Shown here: in pieces, positions 1 through 8,454 of the stretch
Layout: each line of letters starts with the position of its first letter
Numbering within the stretch: the first letter of the stretch is position 1
From: Mariprofundaceae bacterium
GTDB taxonomy: Bacteria; Pseudomonadota; Zetaproteobacteria; Mariprofundales; Mariprofundaceae
Direction: 5' to 3'
Assembly: GCA_015488115.1 (NCBI GenBank)
Contig: WFOK01000057.1
Location: forward strand, 1-43,011
Length of the DNA: 43,011 nt
The notes under the pieces: generated by a model
What the model saw: only the letters and a program-made list of their open reading frames with translations
Told to the model about the DNA's origin: nothing
Databases searched by the model: none
Program-made: the position numbers and the translations under genes

Positions 1-154
1 CCCGGATGGTCAATGGCTTGGTATCGGCCTCCTTTGAGCCTTCGACGATATCTTCCGCATAGCGGTTCAGATGCCCGCTAAACGGGCCGGGACAGTGAAG
101 CTGATAAAGCTCGATGGCACGTCTGGTAATTTTCTGATGATCGCCGGGCTTCAT
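1..154 (-). CDS. Partial unrecognised protein (5' end only)
   Basis: An open frame runs on the minus strand from an ATG at 154 off the left edge, giving 51 complete codons with no stop. The protein begins MKPGDHQKITRRAIELYQLH and continues with an NRYAEDIVEGSKEADTKPL stretch. An AGGGAG Shine-Dalgarno lies about 7 nt before the ATG, which supports the start. The early DHQKIT..A pattern followed by an acidic, soluble-looking stretch is reminiscent of zinc-dependent phospholipase C-like proteins, but too little is present to assign a family. It diverges from the kinase gene at 207 across a 52-bp gap. Confidence 0.55.
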   Translation of the reverse strand, partial: MKPGDHQKITRRAIELYQLHCPGPFSGHLNRYAEDIVEGSKEADTKPLTIR

Positions 155-171
155 GGCGTGCTCCCTGGGTC

Positions 172-198
172 TTGGCAAGTGATACCATTCATTATAGA
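172..198 (+). promoter_or_regulatory. Candidate promoter for the glycerate kinase gene
   Basis: TTGGCA (172-177) and TATAGA (193-198) are separated by 15 bp, slightly short for a sigma-70 promoter. The -10 ends only 8 nt before the ATG at 207 and no Shine-Dalgarno is visible. If used, the transcript would be nearly leaderless. Confidence 0.35.
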
Positions 199-206
199 CA
201 GGCTTC

Positions 207-1073
207 ATGTCGATCACCAAATGTTCGTGGGCCTCATGGTTGCGCAGGAACGGGCTGCCAGCCGTGTACCTGGCGAACGTGCAGCCCCTGGTCATGCCCG
301 TCAGCCTTTTCCTTTGGCAAAAAAAGCGGCGGGGACAGCCGATCATTTTTGGCATCTCCGGCGCCCAGGGAACAGGCAAGTCAACCCTGGCGAGGGCCAT
401 CGGTCATGTCTGCACGCAGCGATGGGGCTGGCGATGCGCGATACTGTCTCTGGATGACCTTTATCTTTCTCGTAACAGGCGTATGCAAGTCGCCCGATCG
501 ATTCATCCCCTGTTTGCCACGCGCGGGGTGCCTGGCACGCACGATGTGACCTTGGGCGAACGGGTGCTGGATGCTCTGCGATTGGGCAGGCCATGCAGGC
601 TCCCCCGCTTTGACAAGGGACTTGACGAGCCTCGTCCGCCCCAGTTCTGGCCCAGGGTGTGCAAGCCTGTGGACCTGATACTGTTCGAGGGATGGTGCCT
701 GGGGATTCCCCCCGAGCCTGATGAATGCCTGGACGAGCCGGTCAATGATTTGGAGGCGCAGGACGATCCCGATGGGGTCTGGAGGCGGCATGTCAACGAA
801 CGGCTTGGCTTGGACTATGCGCGCCTGTTCACGCGCACGTCCTGTCTGCTGTACCTGCGGGCCCCGGATTGGGAGAGCGTATGCCGTTGGCGGTGCAGGC
901 AGGAGCAGATGCTTGCCGCTGCGCAGCGCATGCATGAGCAAGAGCTTGCCCGGTTCATGCTTTTCTTTGAGCGGTTGACCCGTCACGGGTGGCGCATCAT
1001 GCCAAAGCTTGCGGATTTTGTGGCGTATCTGGATGGGGAGCAAAGGGTGCAAGGGGTGAGCGGTCCATGCTGA
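207..1073 (+). CDS. D-glycerate 3-kinase-like P-loop kinase
   Basis: This 288-residue protein resembles the GLYK/YggC-type kinases, which phosphorylate D-glycerate to 3-phosphoglycerate in glycolate and glycerate metabolism. A Walker A loop GAQGTGKST lies at residues 52-60. Further family patterns follow: LSLDDLYLS, then RGVPGTHD, then FEGWCLG. The length is close to that of bacterial family members. The ATG at 207 has no Shine-Dalgarno, but a -10-like TATAGA sits 8 nt upstream. The first 45 residues are poorly conserved-looking, so the true start could lie slightly downstream. It overlaps the next gene by 7 nt, suggesting a two-gene operon. The fold and kinase activity are secure; the glycerate substrate is inferred from the family. 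Confidence 0.8.
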   Translation: MSITKCSWASWLRRNGLPAVYLANVQPLVMPVSLFLWQKKRRGQPIIFGISGAQGTGKSTLARAIGHVCTQRWGWRCAILSLDDLYLSRNRRMQVARSIHPLFATRGVPGTHDVTLGERVLDALRLGRPCRLPRFDKGLDEPRPPQFWPRVCKPVDLILFEGWCLGIPPEPDECLDEPVNDLEAQDDPDGVWRRHVNERLGLDYARLFTRTSCLLYLRAPDWESVCRWRCRQEQMLAAAQRMHEQELARFMLFFERLTRHGWRIMPKLADFVAYLDGEQRVQGVSGPC

Positions 1074-1603
1074 TGTTGCGCAAGGTTGTCTCGGGAGGAC
1101 AGACTGGCGTGGATCGCGCGGCGCTTGACGCCGCCCGGGACGCCGGCCTGGCCATCGGCGGCTGGTGCCCCAGAGGAAGGCGGGCGCTGGATGGTTCCAT
1201 ACCTCTTCGTTATCCGTTGCGGGAAACACCAGCCCGGTGCTACCGGCAGCGTACCGAATGGAACGTGAGGGACAGTGACGGCACGCTGATTCTTTACCGG
1301 AAGCCCATGGGGCGGGGCACGCAGCTTACCCATCGCCTATGTGGGGTTTATGGCCGGTCGTGTCATGTTCACCGTCTTGATGTAAGCGGGGAAGATCGTC
1401 GGGCGCTGCGCCGTATCCACCGCTGGTTGGCGGCCCGGAATATCCGCATCCTGAATGTTGCCGGGCCCAGGGAGCGACCCGATGCTCCTGTGTATGATCA
1501 AGCCTACCGCTTTCTGCGTGCGCTGTTCATGGACATCGGGCCAGGAGAGCAGAGTGGAGCGGCCAGACCGAATGAGCATAGCGGTCGCAATGGCCATGAG
1601 TGA
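1067..1603 (+). CDS. Putative molybdenum carrier / YpsA-like Rossmann protein
   Basis: A protein of about 178 residues. Its N-terminus carries the SGGQTGVDRAAL pattern (residues 9-20) typical of the Pfam 'putative molybdenum carrier' family, a branch of the SLOG/LOG-like Rossmann nucleotide-binding fold. Members are thought to bind molybdenum cofactor or nucleotide ligands, and no enzymatic role is firmly established. The ATG at 1067 is chosen because AGGGGTGAG sits about 7 nt upstream, and it overlaps the kinase stop by 7 nt. The frame stays open further upstream without better support. The last 20 residues are polar and low-complexity. Co-occurrence with the glycerate kinase is observed, but a functional link is unknown. 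Confidence 0.75.
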   Translation: MLMLRKVVSGGQTGVDRAALDAARDAGLAIGGWCPRGRRALDGSIPLRYPLRETPARCYRQRTEWNVRDSDGTLILYRKPMGRGTQLTHRLCGVYGRSCHVHRLDVSGEDRRALRRIHRWLAARNIRILNVAGPRERPDAPVYDQAYRFLRALFMDIGPGEQSGAARPNEHSGRNGHE

Positions 1604-1646
1604 GGCTGCTCTGCGGTGGTTGTATTTCCAGAACAGAATATCATTA

Positions 1647-1675
1647 TTTACTTATATTATAATCTATGTTATGCT
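1647..1675 (+). promoter_or_regulatory. Candidate promoter of the cyd operon
   Basis: The 135-bp gap before cydP is markedly AT-rich compared with its surroundings. TTTACT (1647-1652) and TATGCT (1670-1675) are 17 bp apart, matching a sigma-70 layout. A perfect TATAAT also occurs at 1658-1663 but lacks a -35 at proper spacing. I see no clear FNR or ArcA palindrome. Confidence 0.4.
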
Positions 1676-1738
1676 TCCCACCTGATGATAAACGGCAAGG
1701 CTTCAGATAAGCGCAAGATGCGTGCCGGGAAGGCATCC

Positions 1739-1864
1739 ATGGGTCAGACAACGCTGCTTCGAGAGCTTGCATGGATTCTGGCCCTGAAGGTGCTGCTCAT
1801 AGGGTGGGTATGGTGGCGGTTCTTTCGTCACCAGCCCGTTGTTGATCCGGCAGCGCTTTTCTGA
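1739..1864 (+). CDS. cydP: Cytochrome bd oxidase small subunit CydP
   Basis: A 41-residue single-pass membrane peptide: MGQTTLLRELAW, a hydrophobic helix at about residues 11-27, then WWRFFRHQP. This matches the CydP family of small proteins encoded just upstream of cydAB, with its LLRE entry and WW.FF exit around the helix. The ATG at 1739 is preceded by GGGAAGG about 6 nt upstream. An open frame extends further back but would add a non-membrane tail over the AT-rich promoter, so the shorter form is preferred. The gap to cydA is 36 bp. By family, CydP is a small accessory subunit of bd-type quinol oxidase; its precise role here is inferred from position. Confidence 0.75.
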   Translation: MGQTTLLRELAWILALKVLLIGWVWWRFFRHQPVVDPAALF

Positions 1865-1900
1865 TCCACCATGATGAAGACATGACAGGGGAGCAAACAG

Positions 1901-3463
1901 ATGGATATGGACGCACTTGTTGATCTCTCTCGACTTCAGTTTGCCTTTACAGCCTTGATGCATTTCCTTTTCGTGCCGTTGACGCTCGGACTCTCCCTGT
2001 TGCTGGTGGTCATGGAGACCCTTTATGTTCGCACCGGGAATGTGATATTCAAGGACATGACGCGGTTCTGGGGCAAGCTTTTCGCGATCAATTTCGCGAT
2101 GGGCGTGGTCACCGGCTTGACGATGGAGTTTCAGTTCGGCACGAACTGGGCCTATTACTCGCACTATGTCGGAGATATTTTCGGGGTGCCCTTGGCCATC
2201 GAGGGTCTGATGGCCTTTTTCCTTGAATCGACGTTCATTGGCCTGTTCTTCTTCGGCTGGGATCGACTCAGCCGTGGCCAACATCTGATGGTAACGGTGC
2301 TGGTTGCCCTTGGATCCAATTTGTCGGCCCTGTGGATTCTGATCGCCAATGGGTGGATGCAGCATCCGGTGGCGACCTTTTTCAATCCGGAAACGATGCG
2401 CATGGAGCTGACAGGGTTTTGGGAGCTGATCCTGAATCAGGTGGCGCAGGTCAAGTTCCTGCATACGCTCAGTGCGGGCTATCTGACCGGAGCGGTGTTC
2501 GTGCTCGGGATCAGCAGCTGGTATCTGCTGAAGGGGCGCGATATCGAGTTCGCCCGTCGCTCGTTTGTCATCGCGGCATCCGTCGGCGCCGTCGCGGCCA
2601 TCGGCGCGGTCGTTCTGGGTGATGAATCGGGTGTCTATGTGGCCGAGCATCAGCCAACGAAAATGGCGGCTATTGAGGCCGAATGGCATACAGAAACAGC
2701 GCCGGCAGCGTTCACCGTAGCCGGGCTCATCGATGATGAGCGAATGAGAACGGATTATGCGATCAAGATTCCATACGCCCTGGGTTTGATAGCGACCCGT
2801 TCGCTGACGGGCACGGTGACGGGCGTGCATGAGCTCGTTGAACAGAATGCCGAGCGCATTCGTCGGGGGCTGAAGGCCTACGCTCTGCTGCCCGCCATGC
2901 GTGCTCGCACGGCCACAACCGAAGAGCGACAGGTGTTCGATCGGTATGTCGGGGATCTCGGCTATGCGCTGTTGCTCAGACAGTACACCGATGACCCGCT
3001 GCAGGCGGATGAAACCGTGATCGCCAAGGCCGCGCGCAGCACGGTGCCTCCAGTGGCGCCGTTGTTCTGGACGTTCCGCATGATGGTGTTCATCGGCTTT
3101 TTCCTGCTTGCCCTCCTTATCTATGCGTTGATCGCGGCACGCCGCGGCACGGCCTGGCGCAAGCGTGGCCTGCTGAGGCTGGCGCTGTGTTCGATCCCCT
3201 TGCCGTTTCTTGCGGCCGAGCTGGGCTGGTTCGTTGCCGAGTTCGGTCGTCAGCCCTGGGCGATCTACGAGATCCTTCCCACCGGTCTGGCCACATCGAG
3301 CCTGAGTGTTGCTGATGTGAAGGCATCGCTGACGGCTTTTGTGTTGATGTATCTGGGCTTGTTTGCCGTCGAACTGTTTTTGATGTTCAAGTATGCCCGC
3401 TTGGGCCCAAGCGCATTGCATACCGGGCGCTACCACTTTGAATCCCTGGGAGGTCGGCCATGA
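1901..3463 (+). CDS. cydA: Cytochrome bd ubiquinol oxidase subunit I
   Basis: A 520-residue integral membrane protein that binds hemes b558, b595 and d and oxidises quinol while reducing O2 to water. Expected heme ligands are visible: H21 and H188 (E. coli H19, H186) and M395 in FRMMV (E. coli M393). E101 and E109 of the proton/heme region are also kept. The Q-loop is the long E. coli type, with K254 and E259 in TKMAAIEAEW matching E. coli K252 and E257. GWFVAEFGRQPW is present near the C-terminus. The ATG follows an AGGGGAG Shine-Dalgarno. The gene overlaps cydB by 4 nt (ATGA), indicating translational coupling in a cydP-A-B-X operon. Confidence 0.97.
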   Translation: MDMDALVDLSRLQFAFTALMHFLFVPLTLGLSLLLVVMETLYVRTGNVIFKDMTRFWGKLFAINFAMGVVTGLTMEFQFGTNWAYYSHYVGDIFGVPLAIEGLMAFFLESTFIGLFFFGWDRLSRGQHLMVTVLVALGSNLSALWILIANGWMQHPVATFFNPETMRMELTGFWELILNQVAQVKFLHTLSAGYLTGAVFVLGISSWYLLKGRDIEFARRSFVIAASVGAVAAIGAVVLGDESGVYVAEHQPTKMAAIEAEWHTETAPAAFTVAGLIDDERMRTDYAIKIPYALGLIATRSLTGTVTGVHELVEQNAERIRRGLKAYALLPAMRARTATTEERQVFDRYVGDLGYALLLRQYTDDPLQADETVIAKAARSTVPPVAPLFWTFRMMVFIGFFLLALLIYALIAARRGTAWRKRGLLRLALCSIPLPFLAAELGWFVAEFGRQPWAIYEILPTGLATSSLSVADVKASLTAFVLMYLGLFAVELFLMFKYARLGPSALHTGRYHFESLGGRP

Positions 3464-4599
3464 TGCCGGATTATGAGACGTTGCGACTGATATGGTGGGG
3501 GCTTATCGCATTGCTGCTGATTGGCTACGCGGTCATGGACGGTTTTGACCTCGGCGTAGGGACGTTGTTGCCGTTTGTCGCGCGTACCGATGATGAGCGG
3601 CGGGTCCTGATCAATGCGATCGGACCGACATGGGATGGCAACCAGGTTTGGCTGATTCTGGGTGCCGGCGCCATTTTCGCCGCCTGGCCGGCGGTCTATG
3701 CGGCGGCATTTTCCGGCATGTACGCAGCCTTGCTGATCGTTCTGTTCGCCCTGTTTCTGCGTCCGGTGGGGTTCGACTACCGCAGCAAGATCGATTCACC
3801 CGCCTGGCGCGCGACATGGGATTATGCGCTGTTTCTTGGCGGCCTTGTTCCCGCGTTGGTTATCGGGGTGGCGTTCGGCAATTTCCTGCAGGGGGTGCCG
3901 TTCCATTTTGACGAGACGCTGCGCAGCCATTACACGGGCACGTTACTCGATCTGCTGAATCCGTTTGCGTTGCTGGCTGGCGCGGTCTCGGTGGCAATGC
4001 TTTGCATGCATGGCGCGACTTTCCTGTTGATCAAGACGACGGGCTCGCTGCAGCAGCGCGCATGGCGGGCGGCCAGGGGGGCAGCGCTGGCGACCATCAT
4101 GCTGTTTGTTTTGGCCGGATGGTGGATCGCGACGGGCATCGAGGGCTACCGTATTGTCGGGTCCGTGGATCCGAACGCCGCATCGACGCCGTTCGGCAAG
4201 GAGGTTGTGCGCGAGGCGGGTGCTTGGCTGGCCAATTTCCAGATTCATCCCTGGATGTGGCTGGCGCCCGCCCTGGGCATATTGGGGGCATGGGCCGTTC
4301 TCCTGCTGGGGCGCCGGCGCCCGGGATGGAGCTGGGTGGCAAGCGCCGCATCGGTCGGCGGCATTGCAGCGACGGCCGGCCTGGCAATGTTTCCGTTCGT
4401 GCTTCCATCAAGCACCCACCCCTCGCACAGCCTCCTGATGTGGGATGCGACTTCAAGCCAGTTGACCCTGTGGCTGATGCTGATCGCGGCCGCAGTCTTC
4501 ATTCCGCTGATTCTGTTCTATACCTCTTGGGTGTTCCGCGTATTGCGTGGCAAGGTCACGGTTGAACAGATTCGGGAGAACGATCATGCGGCATACTGA
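3460..4599 (+). CDS. cydB: Cytochrome bd ubiquinol oxidase subunit II
   Basis: A 379-residue polytopic membrane protein, the usual length for CydB, which forms the heterodimer with CydA. The N-terminal helix ends in GYAVMDGFDLGVG, the diagnostic CydB pattern, followed by NAIGPTWDGNQVWLI. The start codon lies within the cydA stop (ATGA overlap at 3460-3463). About eight or nine hydrophobic segments are visible. The gene is followed by a 51-bp gap leading to the small cydX gene. Confidence 0.97.
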   Translation: MMPDYETLRLIWWGLIALLLIGYAVMDGFDLGVGTLLPFVARTDDERRVLINAIGPTWDGNQVWLILGAGAIFAAWPAVYAAAFSGMYAALLIVLFALFLRPVGFDYRSKIDSPAWRATWDYALFLGGLVPALVIGVAFGNFLQGVPFHFDETLRSHYTGTLLDLLNPFALLAGAVSVAMLCMHGATFLLIKTTGSLQQRAWRAARGAALATIMLFVLAGWWIATGIEGYRIVGSVDPNAASTPFGKEVVREAGAWLANFQIHPWMWLAPALGILGAWAVLLLGRRRPGWSWVASAASVGGIAATAGLAMFPFVLPSSTHPSHSLLMWDATSSQLTLWLMLIAAAVFIPLILFYTSWVFRVLRGKVTVEQIRENDHAAY

Positions 4600-4650
4600 C
4601 AAATGCCTGGCCGCCCTGGACCTCATGGGCTCAAGGAAGGGGGAATGGAC

Positions 4651-4740
4651 ATGTGGTACCTGATCTGGTTGCTGCTGGCGATGATGGCGGTCTATGCGGG
4701 CGTGCGCGCCGCCCTGACGATTGATGTGGGGGGTCAGTAG
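4651..4740 (+). CDS. cydX: Cytochrome bd small subunit CydX
   Basis: A 29-residue peptide starts MWYLIWLLLAMMAVYAGVRA and ends in DVGGQ. CydX/YbgT peptides typically begin MWYF.W and form one membrane helix that stabilises the CydAB heme groups. The position directly after cydB supports this. An in-frame ATG at 4645 would add two residues, but the purine-rich AAGGAAGGGGGA (4633-4644) is better spaced for the ATG at 4651. The stop codon region overlaps the 3' end of the convergent flavoprotein gene by 7 nt. Compared with the E. coli peptide, the tail after the helix is less conserved. Confidence 0.8.
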   Translation: MWYLIWLLLAMMAVYAGVRAALTIDVGGQ

Positions 4741-6341
4741 CGTTCGATGATGCTTTGCGCAGCCCGCAACCCATCGACGGCGGCAGACACGATGCCGCCG
4801 GCATAGCCAGCGCCCTCTCCCACGGGCATCAGGCCTGCGACGGTCACGCATTCCAGGCGCTCGTTTCGGGGAATGCGGACCGGTGAACTGGTTCGGCTTT
4901 CAATCGCCAGCAGATTGGCCTCATTCGTGATGAAGCCTGGCATCTTGCGACCAAAAGCCTGTAGTCCCCTGCGCAGGGGATCGGCAAGCCACGGTGGCAG
5001 GATCTCAGAAAGGTCCGCGGGGACGATCCCGGGTTTGAAGGAGCTTGCGGCCGGGGTGGAGCTTTTCGCGCGGGCAAGAAAATCCACCAGCCGCATGGCC
5101 GGTGCCGCATACCGGTTCCCCGCGGCCTGATGGCAGGCATGCTCCAGTTCTCTCTGGAAGCTCAAGCCCGCAAGAGGGTGGGGGCGCAGGCCATGCCGGA
5201 CAAGGTCATCGGGGGTTAGCTGGGCGACAATGCCGGCATTGGCCCAGCGTCCAGCGCGCTTGGCGTTGCTCATGCCATTGATGGCCATATGCCCGGGCTC
5301 GGTCGGCGAGGGCACGATGAGTCCGCCTGGGCACATGCAGAATGTGTAGACGCCCCGTCGCCCGAGATGCTCATCGTCAACCTGGTGGCTCAGGCGATAT
5401 TCAGCCGCGCCGAGCGTCTTGTGCCCCGCGAAGCGGCCGAACTGGCACGCATCGATGATGGACTGTGGATGTTCGGCGCGCAAACCCACGGCGAAGGGCT
5501 TGGCCTCGATCGGTAGGCCCATGCGATGCAGGCGTTCAAAGGTGTCCCTGGCCGAATGTCCCGTGGCCAGGATCACGAATTCGCCATGAATGGTGTCCCC
5601 GAAGGCGGTGCGGACACCTTGAATGCGGTTCTGATGCACGAGGAGATCGTCAACACGACATTCAAACCTGTAATCGACGCCGAGTCCGATGAGATGTTCG
5701 CGCATGCGGCGCACGATGCGCACGAGCTTGTCCGTCCCCAGATGCGGATGCGCCTCCACGAGGATATTCCTGTTGGCACCGAAGCGGACAAAGGTCTGGA
5801 GTACAAAGCGAACGAATGGATGCTTGATGCGCGTGTATAATTTCCCGTCCGTGTAGGTGCCTGCCCCGCCTTCCCCGAAGCAGATGTTGCTTTCCGGATT
5901 CAGCTCACCCCGGCTGCGTAGGCGTCCGATATCGCGCATGCGACGTTCCACGGGCTTGCCGCGCTCCAGCAGCGTGACCCGAAAGCCAGCCTCGGCGAGC
6001 ACCAGGGTGGCAAACAGACCTGCAGGACCCGCGCCCACGACGATGACCGATGCGGCATGGTTCGGGCGTCTGGTGAAGATTTCGGGGGTCGCAGGCGCGA
6101 GCAGGGACCGCTCAAGCCTGCGCACGCCGTGGGGCAGATGCCCGAGCGGGTGTTCCAGTTCGATTTCATAGTGGCATACCAGGTGAACATCATGCTTGCG
6201 CCGGGCGTCGATGGCGCGTCGCACGCACTGAATGTCGCGCAGGGCATGAAGCCCAAAGCCGAGGCGTCGGGACAGCCTGCGCGCCACATGCTCGAGGGGC
6301 TCCTCGAGTCCCGTCACAACATTCGGGATCATGTACCGCAT
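4734..6341 (-). CDS. COG2509-type FAD-dependent dehydrogenase (uncharacterised)
   Basis: A 535-residue flavoprotein. An N-terminal region of about 95 residues precedes a Rossmann FAD-binding motif VVGAGPAGLFA (about residues 101-111), then E-rich and ERRMRDIG segments. NPESNICFGEGGAGTYTDGK and a late PVGEGAGYAGGI stretch are characteristic of the 'uncharacterised FAD-dependent dehydrogenase' group COG2509. The substrate and physiological role are not known. It begins 21 bp after panD on the same strand, so it may be co-transcribed with panBCD. The ATG at 6341 has no strong Shine-Dalgarno; an in-frame ATG lies at 6332. Its 3' end overlaps cydX by 7 nt. The fold is secure and the function is not. 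Confidence 0.85.
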   Translation of the reverse strand: MRYMIPNVVTGLEEPLEHVARRLSRRLGFGLHALRDIQCVRRAIDARRKHDVHLVCHYEIELEHPLGHLPHGVRRLERSLLAPATPEIFTRRPNHAASVIVVGAGPAGLFATLVLAEAGFRVTLLERGKPVERRMRDIGRLRSRGELNPESNICFGEGGAGTYTDGKLYTRIKHPFVRFVLQTFVRFGANRNILVEAHPHLGTDKLVRIVRRMREHLIGLGVDYRFECRVDDLLVHQNRIQGVRTAFGDTIHGEFVILATGHSARDTFERLHRMGLPIEAKPFAVGLRAEHPQSIIDACQFGRFAGHKTLGAAEYRLSHQVDDEHLGRRGVYTFCMCPGGLIVPSPTEPGHMAINGMSNAKRAGRWANAGIVAQLTPDDLVRHGLRPHPLAGLSFQRELEHACHQAAGNRYAAPAMRLVDFLARAKSSTPAASSFKPGIVPADLSEILPPWLADPLRRGLQAFGRKMPGFITNEANLLAIESRTSSPVRIPRNERLECVTVAGLMPVGEGAGYAGGIVSAAVDGLRAAQSIIERY

Positions 6342-6362
6342 GAGGCGGCCCGTCGGGTTTGC

Positions 6363-6740
6363 TCAGGCTGCGGCAAGGCGGCCGTGGCTGATGTGGCGGA
6401 TGGCGTTGCGATCGTCGACATAAACGAGGCGGGGATGGAAATGGTCGGCCTCCGTCGCCTCCATGTCCGCATAGGTGCAGATGATCAGCAGGTCCCCGGG
6501 GGCCGCCTTGTGGGCGGCGGCGCCATTGATGCCGATGGTGCCGCTGTTGCGTGGTGCGGCGATGGCATAGGTCGTGAAACGCTCTCCATTGCGGACATTG
6601 TAGATATGGAGCTGTTCGAAGGGCCGGATATTCGCGGCCTCCATGAGGGTCTTGTCAATGGCACAGGATCCCTCATAGTCCAGCTCGGCATGAGTGACGA
6701 CAGCCCTGTGAATCTTTGATTTCAGCATGGTCAGTATCAT
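6363..6740 (-). CDS. panD: Aspartate 1-decarboxylase
   Basis: PanD makes beta-alanine from L-aspartate for pantothenate synthesis. The 125-residue protein starts [13 protein letters not shown], as in other PanDs. It contains the self-processing site YEGSC, with cleavage expected between G24 and S25 to form the pyruvoyl cofactor. A later stretch [16 protein letters not shown] is typical. The start at 6740 overlaps the panC stop (ATGA) and matches the family's N-terminus; a longer upstream frame is not needed. It is the third gene of panB-panC-panD, so all three steps toward pantothenate other than ketopantoate reduction are together. Confidence 0.97.
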   Translation of the reverse strand: MILTMLKSKIHRAVVTHAELDYEGSCAIDKTLMEAANIRPFEQLHIYNVRNGERFTTYAIAAPRNSGTIGINGAAAHKAAPGDLLIICTYADMEATEADHFHPRLVYVDDRNAIRHISHGRLAAA

Positions 6741-7600
6741 GTGCCGATGGCCTCCATGGTGCATAGTGACATGTTATCGATGAGACGAGCCTTGCCGATG
6801 CGCGCGGCAACGAAGATGCGCGGTCGCTTGTCCTGGGAGAGCCGGGACAAAGGCTCCAGGGTTTGCTCATCGCAGATTTCGAGGTATTCCGGTTCGATCC
6901 CGAATTCGGTCAGCACGGCCCGGCCATGTTCGAGCAGGGCTGATGCGTCGTTTTCCCCGTCATGATACGCCTGCCGAACGGCCTGCAGGGCTTTTGACAG
7001 CCCTGCCGCGCGAATGCGCTCGTCATCGGTGAGATAGCGGTTGCGGCTGCTCATGGCCAGCCCATCCGGTTCCCGTTGTGTCGGGACCCCCACGATGGTG
7101 ACAGGCATGTGCAAATCCCGCACCATGCGACGGATGATCAGAAGCTGTTGCCAGTCTTTCTCGCCAAACAGCGCAAAATCGGGTTGCACGACATTGAACA
7201 TCAGGTTGACGACCGTGACCACTCCGTTGAAATGTCCCGGGCGCTTGCGTCCGCAGAGACGCCCGGCCAGCGCCACGTCGACGCAAAGCGTGACCTTGGG
7301 GCCGCCCCGCGCATAGAGACATTCGGGGTGAAAGATGAAATCCACACCGGATGCCTGACACCTTCTGGCATCCTCCTCGAAGGTGCGCGGATAGGCATCG
7401 AAATCCTCGCCTGACCCGAATTGCAGCGGATTGACGTAAATGCTCGCAACCACGACCTCCGCGAGTTCCCGGGCCTTGGCGATCAGCTTCATGTGACCAT
7501 CATGAAGGTTTCCCATCGTCGGGACAAAGGCGATGGTTTTCTGTCTTCTCAGGGATGCGAGGTTCTGTCGCATCTCGGTCGGGCTATGGGCGACGCGCAA
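6737..7600 (-). CDS. panC: Pantothenate synthetase
   Basis: PanC condenses pantoate with beta-alanine using ATP. The sequence shows [16 protein letters not shown] near residue 30 (the HIGH-like nucleotide-binding loop) and later GEKDWQQL and [10 protein letters not shown] place the start at a TTG at 7600: it gives 287 residues, near the usual 280-285, begins [12 protein letters not shown] as expected, and has AAGGAGG six nt upstream. The frame stays open far upstream but that part is inside panB and looks out-of-frame. The start lies 17 nt inside panB and the stop overlaps panD by 4 nt, so the three genes are tightly coupled. Confidence 0.95.
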   Translation of the reverse strand: MRVAHSPTEMRQNLASLRRQKTIAFVPTMGNLHDGHMKLIAKARELAEVVVASIYVNPLQFGSGEDFDAYPRTFEEDARRCQASGVDFIFHPECLYARGGPKVTLCVDVALAGRLCGRKRPGHFNGVVTVVNLMFNVVQPDFALFGEKDWQQLLIIRRMVRDLHMPVTIVGVPTQREPDGLAMSSRNRYLTDDERIRAAGLSKALQAVRQAYHDGENDASALLEHGRAVLTEFGIEPEYLEICDEQTLEPLSRLSQDKRPRIFVAARIGKARLIDNMSLCTMEAIGT

Positions 7601-8402
7601 GGCTTGCCTCCTTCGCTCTGGGGAAATGGCCGGCTCGCACATCTGCCGACCAACGTTCAATGGCGCGAACCATGGCTTCCCGGAGGTTGGCATAGGCCGG
7701 GGCGAAGGGCGGATTTTTTTCCGAGATGCCGAGCAGGTCATGCCAGACCAGAACATGGGCATCGCAATGCGGTCCGGCCCCGATGCCCACGGTGGGCACC
7801 GGCACCATGGCCGTGATTTCAGCGGCCAGGTCCTCGGGGATATTTTCCAGCACAATGGCCGTAGCTCCAGCCTGGGCCAAGATTTCAGCATCGCGCATGA
7901 GCTGTTCCCGCTCTTGTCGGTTGCGGCCACGGCGGCCGTACCCGCCCAACCGCTTGATGGATTGGGGCTGAAGGCCAAGATGTCCGACCACGGCCATGCC
8001 CCGGTCGGCAAGGAAGGCGATGGTTTCGGCCATGACCTGTCCGCCTTCGAGCTTGATCGCGTCGCATCCAGTCTGCTGGAGCAGCAATGTGGCACTCCGC
8101 CAGGCCTGTTCCGGCGACCCCTGATAGCTGCCAAAGGGCAGGTCGCAGACGACCCAAGCCCTCTTGCGGGCCCGCACGACGGCTGCGGCATGGTGGATCA
8201 TGTGCTCCAGGGTGACGCGCAGGGTTGAGTCCATGCCCAGGCAGACCATGCCAACCGAGTCGCCCACCAACAGAACGTCAGCCCCGCCCAGTTCGGCGAT
8301 TTCGGCGCTGACGGCATCGTAAGCCGTCAACCATACGGCAGGTTCGCGGCGCTGCTTGGCGCGCAAAAGCGTCGCCGCAGTGACAGGAGAAGTTGCGTTC
8401 AT
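7584..8402 (-). CDS. panB: 3-methyl-2-oxobutanoate hydroxymethyltransferase
   Basis: PanB adds a hydroxymethyl group from methylene-tetrahydrofolate to 2-ketoisovalerate, the first committed step to pantothenate. The protein has 272 residues, a typical length. Family patterns include LTAYDAVSA, the metal-binding LVGDSVGMV, DLPFGSYQ, AIKLEGG and HLGLQPQS. The ATG at 8402 is preceded by AAGGGTGA. It is the first gene of the pan operon and diverges from leuS across 202 bp. Confidence 0.97.
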   Translation of the reverse strand: MNATSPVTAATLLRAKQRREPAVWLTAYDAVSAEIAELGGADVLLVGDSVGMVCLGMDSTLRVTLEHMIHHAAAVVRARKRAWVVCDLPFGSYQGSPEQAWRSATLLLQQTGCDAIKLEGGQVMAETIAFLADRGMAVVGHLGLQPQSIKRLGGYGRRGRNRQEREQLMRDAEILAQAGATAIVLENIPEDLAAEITAMVPVPTVGIGAGPHCDAHVLVWHDLLGISEKNPPFAPAYANLREAMVRAIERWSADVRAGHFPRAKEASLARRP

Positions 8403-8454
8403 TGATCACCCTTCGCTTCGGTCCATGGACAGGTACCGTCTCTAGGATGGCCAA

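Noticed and set aside
71-549. Short plus-strand frames at the left edge
   Set aside because: They overlap the minus-strand partial gene and the real kinase frame from 207, and show no family pattern.
1658-1663. Perfect TATAAT as the cyd promoter
   Set aside because: No -35 at 16-18 bp and no extended -10 TG; the TTTACT/TATGCT pair at 17-bp spacing is better.
1703-3436. 577-codon open frame antisense to cydA
   Set aside because: Gln/His/Arg-rich composition and no domains; cydA is certain by its heme ligands.
6057-6719. 220-codon plus-strand frame opposite panD and the flavoprotein gene
   Set aside because: panD and the COG2509 gene on the minus strand are both clearly coding; this frame has no motif.
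7600-8191. Upstream extension of panC inside panB
   Set aside because: The extension is a shadow of panB. The TTG at 7600 with AAGGAGG gives the proper PanC length and N-terminus.
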